Shown: positions 19,684 to 28,200, counted from the first letter of the stretch. The stretch is 54,289 bases of DNA from Chara braunii (GCA_003427395.1 BFEA01000608.1:175101-229389); one strand, 5' to 3'. Numbers and translations: made by a program. Notes: a model not told the origin generated them from the letters alone.

Positions 19684-19972
19684 GGCATGTATGTTAACAC
19701 TTCAGTATTTCCGAAATAAATATAGTCACAAAGGAGCTTCAGTGCACGGAATCAACTGATACATTACCCACTCACACTGAATAGAATGCCCGGTCATTAT
19801 TGCTGTACTTGCAGCAACTTCCAGACCAGATGCAGCGATAATGACATGGCATTTTATTAGAGGGTGAAGACGGTGGCATGTATGTTAAAACTTCAGTATT
19901 TCCGAAATAAATATAGTCACAAAGGAGCTTCAGTGCACGGAATCAACTGATACATTACCCACTCACACTCAC
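19591..19972. repeat. Tandem duplication of 191 bp containing a MITE arm
   Basis: Copy 1 is 19591-19781 and copy 2 is 19782-19972, nearly identical (GAGCGTGAAG against GAGGGTGAAG, TTAACACTT against TTAAAACTT). The right edge of copy 2 lies at the splice donor of the ELMO exon at 19973, so the duplicated unit begins a few bases inside that intron and the donor itself is kept. Confidence 0.9.
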
Positions 19973-20093
19973 CTGCCCGTAAACCAAGCAATTCGACAAG
20001 CATGAATGTCACATTTAAACCAGCAACCGCAAAGGGGTACTCCCAGTCTGCTCTCTTTCCCGTTTCCTTGTTGAATATACGGCGGAATTGACG
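19973..20093 (-). CDS. ELMO-domain protein, central exon (WEYPFAVAG)
   Basis: A 121-nt exon on the minus strand between acceptor CTGTCTGTTTTTGGTGAGCAG and donor CAG/GTGAGT. Starting in phase 0 it encodes RQFRRIFNKETGKRADWEYP and FAVAGLNVTFMLVELLGLRA plus one base of the next codon. RADWEYPFAVAGLN-TFML is the most conserved block of plant ELMOD proteins. A longer open frame extends upstream to a methionine at 20144, but the pyrimidine-rich acceptor at 20094 and the phase match to exon 24082-24136 favour the shorter exon. The following exon, expected to begin with two bases and to encode a lysine-proline region, was not found. Confidence 0.93.
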
Positions 20094-20775
20094 CTGCTCA
20101 CCAAAAACAGACAGATCAACATCGCGCGTTAGCTTTCCGCTCATGGCGTTTTGAAAGAAGACACCGCGCTCTCCAGCGCAAGAGCAAGCTGATCATCCCC
20201 ACAACCCGTCCCTCCACAAAAATGATTACCACTTGTCAACTGAGGACGAGAACGATTGTCCCCTCCAGATGATCTCTTGCGAGCACCTGCAAAGCACTGA
20301 AGATTTGACGCGTACGTCGCGTAGTGTTGATAGCTTTGTTATGTTTCCAAAAAAAAAAAAAAAGATTCTGTTTTTCGAATCCAGAAACCAGTACTACTAA
20401 AGTGGCTATACATACCAACTTTTTCACAGATCCCCATGCCGCAATCAGTCCCCCACACAAACATCCCAACGAAGAAGCACCCTATCGAAACATCTCACAC
20501 AGCAATCCCACGAAGCCCATCTTGCATGGAACCCTTCAATTTGCCTGAATGCGGCGAAATGCCCATATATGCCAAACCAACCGACAAAACCGGCAGTGGG
20601 CTTTTGTCTTTTTCAAGGTAATTCAGAATTGTAGTATTTTACTATTTTTTGAGGAAGCTGACAGTCAATCCTCCTATTAGGAATATAATCAATGCTGGTC
20701 AGGGTTCCTTCGGCCACAGGGAAGGAAGCGTGAGCGTGTAGTATCATACTATTATGATGTATTCAATTTTGACTT

Positions 20776-20822
20776 GCCGGTGGAATAGGAACCGGACTGA
20801 CGCTCCCCAGAATGGATATGGA
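20776..20822 (+). repeat. Dispersed repeat, copy 2 of 2
   Basis: TTGCCGGTGGAATAGGAACC and GGACTGACGCTCCCCAGAAT align with 208-255. Confidence 0.4.
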
Positions 20823-20867
20823 GCCAGAACCATAAGGACCTGTTTTACAGAAAGAATTTAAAGAAGA

Positions 20868-20955
20868 AAAAAAAATTGTGCTTCCTATGGAGTTTGAACT
20901 CAGGTCTGTATTTCAAGTTTCAACAGTTCACCGCAGATAAACCAGTGTTCTTAAT
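20868..20955 (-). repeat. Possible tRNA-derived SINE relic
   Basis: On the minus strand, GTGAACTGTTGAAACTTGAA, ATACAGACCTGAGTTCAAAC and a following A-rich run match the B-box half of the SINE at 10535 (CTGTTGAAAT..GACCCGAGTTCGAATCC). The A-box half is degraded. Confidence 0.4.
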
Positions 20956-21357
20956 ATCCTAGAAAGTTAGAAACCCCCAAAAAATAATTTCCCAGCTCAT
21001 TCAAAAAGACACGTGTCGTTTTCCGATGTTTACACGAGCACGCGTACGCTGACACGTGACCCAATTTTTTTTTTCAGGACGTCATACGCTGCCATGTGGC
21101 TGCCCAAAAGATGCTCAGGCCACACGACACCACGCAAGAGACCAAGACAAGCTCTCACAGCGCCGAGAGCAGCCCGCCAATAAATTTTTGCCCACACGGT
21201 CCCCCCCCCTCGGACCGCAACATTTTGGCCCAAGCCGCTCACCCCCAGGCAAATCCAGTCTTCATGTACCGATCAAGTTGTTGACATATTGCTTCAAGAC
21301 CATCGAGAGTAACCCTGGTAGCATGGTGTTCTTGAACCGTTTGGCCATGTACTTGTG

Positions 21358-21565
21358 TGGTTTAAACCACCAGTACACCCTGGACGGGAGGTGCCTTCCT
21401 GCGCGACAAGCTTTTCTGAACCGCCAACGGCGCACTTTCTTCCTTTTTTGGCTGGCGCCGCCAGCCATTGTGGTCCGGTAGGCCGAGCCTCCGATATTCT
21501 TGCAGGCGACGAGTTGTATGTCCAGCAAGGCTGGGGACGGGCAAGAACCAGCTGCCTTTTTCGTT
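21358..21565. mobile_element. TTTAAACCACCAGTACC-family element, left end plus body
   Basis: It starts GGTTTAAACCACCAGTACAC. The body has CCGCCAACGGCGCAC, GGCGCCGCCAGCCATTGTGG and CCGAGCCTCCGATATT, all shared with 22757-22900. A clear inverted right end is not visible. Confidence 0.55.
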
Positions 21566-21604
21566 TAATTTAATACTTCACGAATTTATACATTGCTTTG
21601 CCGA

Positions 21605-22168
21605 CTACCTTCTTAACCCGAAAAAAAACGTACATACGTTATATTCGAATTAACTCTAGAAATCGGGTTTTCAGAAATCGCTTGTTTTTCCTCGAATAAA
21701 ACATACGTTCGAATATAACGTACGTATGCTGTATTTGTGTGTTGTATTCGAATTTTTGGTACTTTGATTTTTCAAAAATAATTATAAAAATCCGAAAAAA
21801 ATAAAATGTTATACAACAATGCAATACAAACAACGTTTGCGTGAGGGTTTTATCGAAATTCACGAGAAAATTCGAGAAAAAAATAAAAACGAGGATGAAA
21901 ATATTTTTTACTGATTTTTTCAGAATTTCGATTTAAAAAAAAAATCAGTAAAAAATCCGAAAAAAAGTATGTTGTACAACATTACAATACAAACAACTTT
22001 TGCCTGAGGGTCTTGGCAAAATTCCCAACCAAATTTGAGATAAAAATTAAAACAATGGCGGTACTACAGGCTTCTGAAAAGTTGTACCCTAAAACTCGTT
22101 CTATAACGTACCCCGTACGTTGTATTCGTATACAAGGTACGTACATTTTTTTCGGGTTAAGAAGGTAG
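21605..22168. mobile_element. 564-bp element with 23-bp perfect terminal inverted repeats
   Basis: The ends are CTACCTTCTTAACCCGAAAA and TTTTCGGGTTAAGAAGGTAG, extended by AAACGTACATACGTT- and TTCGTATACAAGGTACGTAC-type sequence. The outermost bases match the CTACC palindrome MITEs (CTACC-TCTT-ACCCGAA), so this is a longer relative. The interior is A+T-rich, holds repeated AAAAATCCGAAAAAAAT motifs and the TTTGCCTGAGGGTCTTGGCA block also found at 1-60 and 11690. There is no transposase ORF, so it is non-autonomous. Target duplication is not obvious. Confidence 0.85.
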
Positions 22169-22468
22169 CAAGTCTATCAGCATCTCCAACTTCCTTTTCC
22201 TCAGAGTGTGTGGACAGCAGATGCCTACCACCAGCAATTTGCACCGCTACCCGTAGCAGCAGAGCGCACCACAATACATTTGTCACTCCATTTTGCAGTG
22301 GACGATGGATGTACCTTTCCCTGAAGTTATCTTGTGTGCATTGCTTTGAGAAATTGAGACTTGTGAACCTCGCATAGGGCATTAGCTTGACAGACAACCA
22401 CCTGTCTGGAATGGATAAGTGAGGAAACGAACCAGGTGCTTCTTTTGATTTCTACTTCGTGTTCACCA

Positions 22469-22577
22469 CTACCCTTCACCCAAATAGAACATCGTGCAAT
22501 CATCACTGCATCTGGACTGAAACTTGGCCCAAATACGCCTACAATGATCAGGCATTCTATTCAGGTGAAGAAGGTAG
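22469..22577. mobile_element. Terminal-palindrome MITE (CTACC family), copy 6
   Basis: 109 bp. CTACCCTTCACCCAAATAGA and TCATCACTGCATCTGG; right arm ACGCCTACAATGATCAGGCA and TTCAGGTGAAGAAGGTAG. Preceded by CA. Confidence 0.85.
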
Positions 22578-22756
22578 CAATTTTATCAATATCTGCAATT
22601 TCCTTTTCCATACAGATTGACTGTTTTGACAAGAGGTGTAGTTGTTCGAACAGAGTCGATTGCACTGCCCGTGGACCCCAACCCCCCCCCCNCCNCCCCC
22701 AAGAAAACAAAACCCTGAGTATTCCATGGATTGACAAGAGGCCAAAAAAAAGAGTT

Positions 22757-22900
22757 TAAACAAACCAGTACACCCCGGCGTGGCAGCGCCGTTCTGTGCT
22801 GAGCAGCCAGCGGTGCTCCTTTTACATTTTCCGCTGGCTGCCGCCAGCCATTGTGGCCTGGTAGCCTCGAGCCTCCAAGATTTTAGGAGTCGGTGATGAA
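22757..22900. mobile_element. TTTAAACCACCAGTACC-family element, second diverged copy
   Basis: GTTTAAACAAACCAGTACAC leads into GCCGCCAGCCATTGTGGCCT and TCGAGCCTCCAAGATTT, matching the body of 21358-21565. A base-ambiguous C-run lies just before it (22683-22700). Confidence 0.5.
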
Positions 22901-23396
22901 GAAAACCAAAAAAAGAGTACCACTGCTATCGTGCTCATCTTGCAAGGATGGGAATGTCCACTGGCGGCTTAGAAAACACAAAGCCGCAGAAACCAATTGC
23001 TTGGGCATGATACACGGATGACGAACATACGTAGCCATTGGTGACATAACCTTCCAAGGCACTTCGCGCAGAGGTCACCGCAGAGGCTCCCTATGAGAGA
23101 GCAGATTTATTTGCGACCTCCTCGTCCGTCACCAGCCGTTTGTGCCCTTCACAGCCATCCAGCTTGACATTTGTTCTGAGCTGTCATGTGTTGGAGCCTG
23201 GAAGCATATTCAGCCACTTCAGCATCCTAAGCTAGCTTTCCAGCCCGGTGGATTTTTTTCATGCCCGGGGTACCCCAGGCGAGGTACCTACCTGGGCAAA
23301 GCGCCCGGGGCACCCAGCCAGGCACGCCCGGCCGAGCGCCCCAGGAAAGCTAGATCCTAAGTTTAAAATGACACAATTTCTTCAGACTCTAGTAAT

Positions 23397-23430
23397 TAAA
23401 AATAAAAATAAAAATAAAAATAAAAATAAA
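23397..23430 (+). repeat. (AAATAA)n microsatellite
   Basis: Five or six AAATAA units, intronic. Confidence 0.9.
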
Positions 23431-23660
23431 TCTGGAACCTGATGCTAGGAACAGGAGTAGATCCCAAATTCAGTTATGTGGTCTCCATGTGATTGCACCA
23501 ACCTTGCAACCGCACCGTGCGCCGTACCGTGTGATGCGCTGCACGCACCTGCTCGTGCGCCGTACCAGCGGCAGTTTCCCTTTTTTTTTTTTTTTGGCTT
23601 TTTTTCCCTGTTTTTGTAGATACAGAAGAGTGCGACACCTAAGGAACTGATCATTTTCAA

Positions 23661-23753
23661 GTACAATCGTACAGATTATTGCCGGATCTGGGCTGAAAGT
23701 TGTGCCAAATACAGCTATAATGACCAGGCGTTCTATTCGGGTGAAGACGGTAG
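23661..23753. mobile_element. CTACC-family palindrome MITE, copy 8, left arm decayed
   Basis: The right arm is intact (AATACAGCTATAATGACCAG, TATTCGGGTGAAGACGGTAG) and the centre TCTGGGCTGAAAGTTG is kept, but the left arm is reduced to GTACAATCGTACAGATTATT. Confidence 0.7.
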
Positions 23754-23955
23754 CCCAGATGCATTTGTTCACTTGTTTTTTCATGCAGGAAGAAGTTTTC
23801 TCCGTCGCAAAGTCAACGAACTGAAATTGACGCAAGTTCAACGAACTAAAATTGTCGCAAGCCCACGACCTGAGATTATAGCAAGTCAACGCACGAACTG
23901 ACATTGTAAGAGCTTGGTCGGCGTACATTCTTTCAAGTATTCATTATGAATTTAC

Positions 23956-24009
23956 GATTATCATTACCCAAAGAGTATTATGCAAAATACTCTTTGGGTA
24001 ATGATAATC
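23956..24009. repeat. Perfect 24-bp inverted repeat, 6-base loop
   Basis: GATTATCATTACCCAAAGAG plus TATT (23956-23979) is exactly inverted at 23986-24009 around ATGCAA. It lies 72 bases from ELMO exon 24082-24136 in the same intron. Perfect pairing points to a recent event, to selection, or to a library or assembly fold-back. Confidence 0.9.
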
Positions 24010-24081
24010 ATAATAATGCAAATGAAACAACCTTCAATGATGCATGTTCCCCGGAGTACCAGCCTCAGTGTCAATGCTCAC

Positions 24082-24136
24082 CGGATGCTCGTTTGCAAAG
24101 TAGAGGAGATTCTCCAAGGAGATGAAGCCCCCACCC
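24082..24136 (-). CDS. ELMO-domain protein, short exon GGGFISLENLLYFA
   Basis: A 55-nt minus-strand exon between acceptor GGTATTTTGCAG and donor GTGAGCATT. One base completes the split arginine of TDFR, then it encodes GGGFISLENLLYFANEHP and ends in phase 0, matching the phase-0 start of the exon at 19973-20093. The FRGGGFISLENLL-FA run is the signature ELMO segment in land plants. The acceptor is directly next to the coding GGGTGGGGG run. Confidence 0.95.
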
Positions 24137-24381
24137 CTGCAAAATACCAACAGAAATATCAAATAGAGAAGATGGAAAAGGTTGTCCTTTACTGATAAAG
24201 ATCTTGATTTATCGCCCTTATTGCTTTGAAGTTTGAAGTTTGAAGTTTAAACTTAAAGTATGCATCCCACTCAAGATCCAAGTCGCATCAGCAAGATTCA
24301 CACAGTATGAGCACACACAGTACTTGTTTACAACTTGAAATGACTTACACAGGTTCTTCAAGATCTGCATGGCCGCCAAGC

Positions 24382-24382
<1 letters not shown>

Positions 24383-24412
<30 letters not shown>
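24383..24412 (+). repeat. (CT)n microsatellite
   Basis: About 15 CT units at the edge of a dispersed repeat whose inverted copy (28786-29004) lies about 120 bases downstream of a (GA)n tract. Confidence 0.9.
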
Positions 24413-24414
<2 letters not shown>

Positions 24415-24634
24415 GGTATCGGTTGTCGGGCAGTCATTGATGCTTAACCACAGCTGGGGTTAAGGTGGATTATGACTTAGTGTAATCAGTTAGGGGATTC
24501 TGCAGACTGTTGACGTTCAGCCTCCTGATGAGTCGGAGGAACTCCGACGAAACAGTTTGCCACAGCCCCTCGTTTGTTGTCCTCTTCTCCCTCTTGTCCC
24601 TCTCTGCCTACGGTTTACCGGGCAGCTCTGTTTG
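24412..24634 (+). repeat. Dispersed repeat, forward copy
   Basis: The GGGTATCGGTTGTCGG, GCTTAACCACAGCTGGGGTT, CAGCCTCCTGATGAGTCGGA, CAGCCCCTCGTTTGTTGTCC and GGGCAGCTCTGTTTG landmarks appear in reverse order on the other strand at 28786-29004. About 220 bp, non-coding. Confidence 0.75.
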
Positions 24635-25046
24635 AGAGAGACTCACATAGGTCTCTCGGTTCTCTCTCTCTGAATGTGCACAAACCAGCTTTGAGATTGA
24701 CTAAGTACTGTGAACATTCGGGTTACATCAGAAAAGCAATCGGAAGTTGATGACCCTGCAACAGAGTCAAACCACACAGTAGGTGCTGTCCAGGGGTAGA
24801 GAAAGACAGAAATGACCATGGAAACGCAGATGGATGCAATTGGCAATAAAACAAGCAAGTACCAAGCAATAAAACAAGGAAGTACAATCTCACTCATCTG
24901 ATACGCTGCCACTTTCGGTGCAAAACTGCTCTAAGGAGAGAAATAGATTGGTCACAAAGATATTAGAGCGCAGTATTGCAAATGGCGACAGAATAGTCGC
25001 AACATGGTTGCGCAGTGCTTTAAAAAATCAAGGAAGAAGAGCTCAC

Positions 25047-25162
25047 CTGAAATCTGTTGACGGATCCCTTCCTTGCCAACCCATGTCCTTCCACTGGTCA
25101 GACACAAGACCATTAAGACCACGGTCTGGGTACGCTGCTTTCCACAAAGCTCGTAAAGAAGT
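25047..25162 (-). CDS. ELMO-domain protein, exon with RALWKAAYP...DPSTDFR
   Basis: A 116-nt minus-strand exon between acceptor TTGACTCTGTGCAG and donor CAG/GTGAGC. In phase 0 it encodes TSLRALWKAAYPDRGLNGLV and SDQWKDMGWQGRDPSTDFR, the last codon being split (AG/G). This matches the start of the ELMO domain in plant proteins (LRALW-AA-P---L-GL-S-QWK-MGWQG-DPSTDFRG). The conserved arginine thought to act as GAP finger is encoded at the splice junction. The preceding exon should end in phase 0, usually after a -EHQ-like sequence, and I did not find it. A weak candidate donor is at 27193. Confidence 0.95.
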
Positions 25163-25506
25163 CTGCACAGAGTCAAGAAAACTCAGCAAGCATCAGGAAA
25201 ATGGCCTATAAGGACGCTGAGAAAGGAGGAGGAGGACATAAGAGGTTGAGGCGACACAGGGGAAAACAAGAAGAAAAACACACACACACGGAATGGGACG
25301 CAGAAGCAGAACCAGAATGCAAGATTGGGTGGAAAGAAAATAGCACCTGAATTCTCTCCGCCTGAATTCTCATCGGCGCAGAGAAATTGCTGGCCGTCAT
25401 TGCCAACACCAGCAAAGTTTCTATGAAATTTTCTCTCCGCCTGAATTCTCATCGCCGGAGAGAAATTTTCAAGACGGTACGACCACCACGATATCCATTG
25501 AGTACA

Positions 25507-25536
25507 CTACCATCTTCCCCTGAACACAGCACATCC
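25507..25536 (+). mobile_element. Left arm of a CTACC-family palindrome
   Basis: CTACCATCTTCCCCTGAACA plus CAGCACATCC is a lone left arm of the CAACGCACC-type subfamily, next to two complete copies. Preceded by CA. Confidence 0.6.
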
Positions 25537-25561
25537 TAAATATCAACGCATACGATCATGA

Positions 25562-25658
25562 CTACCCTGTTCACCCGACATTATCGCTGCATCTGGACTG
25601 AAAGTTGCCCCAAATACAGCTACAATGATCGGGCGTTCTATTCGGGTGAAGACGGTAG
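25562..25658. mobile_element. Terminal-palindrome MITE (CTACC family), copy 9
   Basis: 97 bp. CTACCCTGTTCACCCG, ACATTATCGCTGCATCTGGA; right arm AATACAGCTACAATGATCGG and TATTCGGGTGAAGACGGTAG. The left arm is shortened by loss of the AATAGAACG part. Confidence 0.85.
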
Positions 25659-25687
25659 TTTCTCTGCACTTGTACGCATTGCGTACC

Positions 25688-25798
25688 CTACTGTCTTCAC
25701 CTGAACACAACACAACACCATCATGATTGGATCGTATTGGTGTTCCCAATCTGATGCAATCACAATGACGGTGTGCTGTGTTCCGGGGAAGACGGTAG
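25688..25798. mobile_element. Terminal-palindrome MITE (CTACC family), copy 10
   Basis: 111 bp. CTACTGTCTTCACCTGAACA and CACCATCATGATTGGATCGT; right arm GATGCAATCACAATGACGGT and TTCCGGGGAAGACGGTAG. It belongs to the CAACGCACC-type subfamily with its own central sequence. Only 30 bases separate it from copy 9. Confidence 0.85.
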
Positions 25799-25925
25799 TG
25801 GTCCACGTGGAGAGAGCACCACGAAATCACTTACTGCCAGAAAACTTTGCACAGTACGATTAAATTTCACCATCCTGTGCAATATGAGTACAGTCCATGG
25901 GAGCCCAGTCCCAAAGAGGGGGGCG

Positions 25926-25973
25926 GGAGAGAGAGAGAGCGAGCGAGCGAGAGAGAGAGAGAGAGTAGCCTAG

Positions 25974-26040
<67 letters not shown>

Positions 26041-26045
26041 CCTAG

Positions 26046-26103
<58 letters not shown>
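25926..26103 (+). repeat. (GA)n compound microsatellite with embedded GTAGCCTAGGCACA
   Basis: Long GA runs separated twice by GTAGCCTAGGCACAGAGAGA. A related spacer, GTAGCCCAGGCACAGAGAGA, occurs at the end of the (GA)n tract at 28667. An unresolved base is at 26104. Confidence 0.9.
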
Positions 26104-26104
26104 N

Positions 26105-26278
26105 CAGTCTATGATTTTGCAGTCACTCTGTGATTTTGCAGGTCAGTCTGTGATTTTGCAGTTAGTCTGTGATTTTGCAGTCAGTCTGTGATTTTGCAGG
26201 TCAGTCTGTGATTTTGCAGTCAGTCTGTGATTTTGTATCAGTCTGTGATTTTGCAGGTCAGTCTGTGATTTTGCAGGT
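26105..26278 (+). repeat. 18-20-bp minisatellite, nine copies
   Basis: The unit is TCAGTCTGTGATTTTGCAG with an optional extra G. Copies differ by one or two bases. It follows the (GA)n tract directly. Confidence 0.92.
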
Positions 26279-26382
26279 CATTACAGGCGCTAACCTTCAC
26301 CCATTGGCTATGGTTCTTGCAGCTCTGAGATCGTCATCGGTTAGGGGCAGACTCACGCTAGGACTTCCTTGACTCATATCTG

Positions 26383-26573
26383 GGCCTAAATGCGGTCAGA
26401 TGCATGCACGGGAAGCCGTAATTTTGGTCACAGATGCATCCAGGAAAGTCCTCGTGTGAGTTCACTCTTTGTTTGATGGGGTTTCTATCTCCGAAAGCTC
26501 GTTTCTTTCCTGCCAGTCTGTGGCCGGAATCACGGTTTCTCGTGCATGCATCTGACCGCAATTATGTCCAGAG
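26383..26573. repeat. Foldback related to the CTGAGGGCAT MITE core
   Basis: TCTGGGCCTAAATGCGGTCA and GATGCATGCACGGGAAGCCG at 26383-26430 pair with TCTCGTGCATGCATCTGACC and GCAATTATGTCCAGAG at 26525-26573. The same core is in the MITE at 5630. Confidence 0.6.
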
Positions 26574-26802
26574 ACGAGTCAACGATATAATTGCTGCTCT
26601 GAACGCAACATTCTCAGAACGTCAACAATGAAAGTCCAGTCATGGTTGGTTGGAGTGCCAAAATCTGATGAGATCTGCCAGTCGTTTGAGGAGAAATCAA
26701 AATTACGGTTTCTTGCGCATGCATCTGACCGCAATTACATCCAGAGACAAGTCAACGATAACTGCTGCTCTGAACTCAACATTGCCAGAACGTCAACATA
26801 CT
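26526..26802 (+). repeat. Tandem duplication of about 173 bp
   Basis: CGGTTTCT, GCATGCATCTGACCGCAATT, CCAGAGAC, AGTCAACGATA, CTGCTGCTCTGAAC, AACATT and CAGAACGTCAACA occur in order from 26529 and again from 26703. Confidence 0.75.
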
Positions 26803-26864
26803 TAGCATAGCCACGATGTCACTGATTTACTGTATAGTGCTTGCGCATAGTCCAGGCGTCAGCG

Positions 26865-26976
26865 CGGCCGTCTTTCCCTGAATAGAACGTTACGATAATA
26901 TCCGCTGCATCTAGGCTGAAAGTTGCCCCAATTTCAGCTATAACGACCGTACGTTCTATTCGGGGGAAGACGGCAG
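26865..26976. mobile_element. Terminal-palindrome MITE (CTACC family), copy 11
   Basis: 112 bp. Left GCCGTCTTTCCCTGAATAGA and ACGTTACGATAATATCCGCTG; right TTTCAGCTATAACGACCGTA and TTCTATTCGGGGGAAGACGG. The terminal CTACC/GGTAG are mutated (CGGCC and GGCAG). Confidence 0.75.
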
Positions 26977-27069
26977 TTCGAGTACCAGTTTGAAATTTCA
27001 CAATGTTGTTTTATCTGAGATTTCAAAAGGAGAGGGTGTCTGCAACTCCCAGGCAGACCACGATCGTCA

Positions 27070-27184
27070 CTACCTTTCCCCCCCGAATACAACGTACGGT
27101 CAGTATAGCTGTATTTTTTGGGTATCTTTCACTCCAAAGTACAGCTATAATGACCGTACGTTTTATCCCGGGGGAAGAGGCTAC
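27070..27184. mobile_element. Terminal-palindrome MITE (CTACC family), copy 12
   Basis: 115 bp. CTACCTTTCCCCCCCGAATA and AACGTACGGTCAGTATAGCT; right GTACAGCTATAATGACCGTA and CCCGGGGGAAGAGGCTACTAG. It belongs to the AACGTACGGTC subfamily. Preceded by CA. Confidence 0.8.
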
Positions 27185-27868
27185 TAGTTTGCGTGCTCAC
27201 CTGAGATTGAAGCATCTGGCAATGCTGTTCTGTGAGAGGTCATCTCATATTTCACGAGGAGCGGGAGTCTTCTACTTCGAGGCACTGTGATCAAGCCAGC
27301 TTTGTCTGTCTACTAGAGAAGCGCGGACCAAATGGTTGTAGGACAAGTTGCGTAATCAGTTGCGCAGTCGGTTTTACAAACACTTGCATGATTACAGTGC
27401 GAGGCTTCACCTGTGTGATTATATTGAAGATAGGGGCTCTGCATACCTGGCTCGAGAGCCTAATTCAATGCCAGCTGACGTCTGTATGCTAGTCCACAAA
27501 AAAATATTACCATCTCCGTCCGTGCCGTGCGTAATGATCGATCATCAAGGACACAAAATTCCCGTTCGACAAGGCTCGTCCGATTCCGCTTCCATCAGGG
27601 CTGGGCAACCTATCAGCCCTGGTGCCTATCACTGCTGTTCGGTCCAAGTGGCCTGCGCATTGGTAGGGTAATGGTCCTGAGTGCTGGTCACGCTGAGGTA
27701 GGATAGTGGGATAGGGGGGTGCGCTAGGAGTATTGACGCGAGGATGGGATGGGAGGTGGTCTCATATTCCAGGACACCCACGGCCCACAGCTCCAGGTGA
27801 TCATGGGGCACTCAGTGACTGGCCTCTACAACACCCTGCATGTCACGTGTGCGGAAGCATTCATATGA

Positions 27869-28200
27869 TTAGGGCCCTTGGAGGGTTAACATTTAAGGGC
27901 CCTTGGAGGCGTGAAGGGCCCTTGGAGGGGTAACATTTAAACCACCAGTACCTGGCCCAGCTATTGGCCGCGGTGCTTCCCGTATACGCGCCGCGCCATT
28001 TGGGCTTCGGCCTGCCGGACCGCATTGGCTGGAGGCCGCAGGCAAAACGAAAAAGAAAAATGCGACGGCGGTTCGGCAGGACTTGGCCCGCAGCATGCTG
28101 GGAGGCTCGGATTCAATAGCTGAGCGAGGTACTGGTGGTTTAAGGGCCCTTGGAGGCGTGAAGGGCCCTTGGAGGGGTGAAGCCCCCTTGGAGGGGTAAC
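27869..28200 (+). repeat. AGGGCCCTTGGAGG repeats flanking a MITE
   Basis: Six units of AGGGCCCTTGGAGGNGT(GA or AACATTTA), three on each side of the MITE at 27932-28142. Confidence 0.8.
27932..28142. mobile_element. MITE of the TTAAACCACCAGTACC family, complete copy
   Basis: Ends TTTAAACCACCAGTACCTGG and AGGTACTGGTGGTTTAA are inverted, extended by CCCAGCTATTG/CAATAGCTGAG. The interior (CGCGCCGCGCCATTTGG, GGAGGCCGCAGGC) resembles the other family members. About 211 bp, non-coding. Confidence 0.8.

Larger units (their letters stand above)
12062..25162 (-). other. ELMO/CED-12 (ELMOD) domain gene, partial model
   Basis: Four exons on the minus strand, 25047-25162, 24082-24136, 19973-20093 and 12062-12156, each flanked by GT-AG sites and joined in matching phase. 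Together they give the RALWKAAYP / QWKDMGWQGRDPSTDFR / GGGFISLENLLYFA / RADWEYPFAVAGLN / AFDELYCVAF order of plant ELMO-domain proteins. ELMOD proteins act as GTPase-activating proteins for ARF/ARL GTPases; in Arabidopsis the MCR and ELMOD_A members set pollen aperture number. The arginine of the TDFRG motif, proposed as the catalytic finger, is present, with its codon split by the first intron shown (AG/G). Missing are an exon of roughly 60 nt between 12157 and 19972, the 5' exons and the 3' exon. The introns contain the solo LTR, U6 pseudogenes, SINE relics and MITEs. Confidence 0.9.

Noticed and set aside
19917-20144. 75-residue minus-strand ORF as a complete protein
   Set aside because: Only the part between the splice acceptor at 20094 and donor at 19972 matches ELMO proteins; the ends are intron.
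26105-26278. CRISPR-like regular repeats
   Set aside because: The units abut without unique spacers; a eukaryotic minisatellite.
27193-27240. Upstream exon of the ELMO gene at the GTGAGC donor
   Set aside because: The phase-0 frame has a stop 39 bases before the donor and the residues do not match the expected family sequence.
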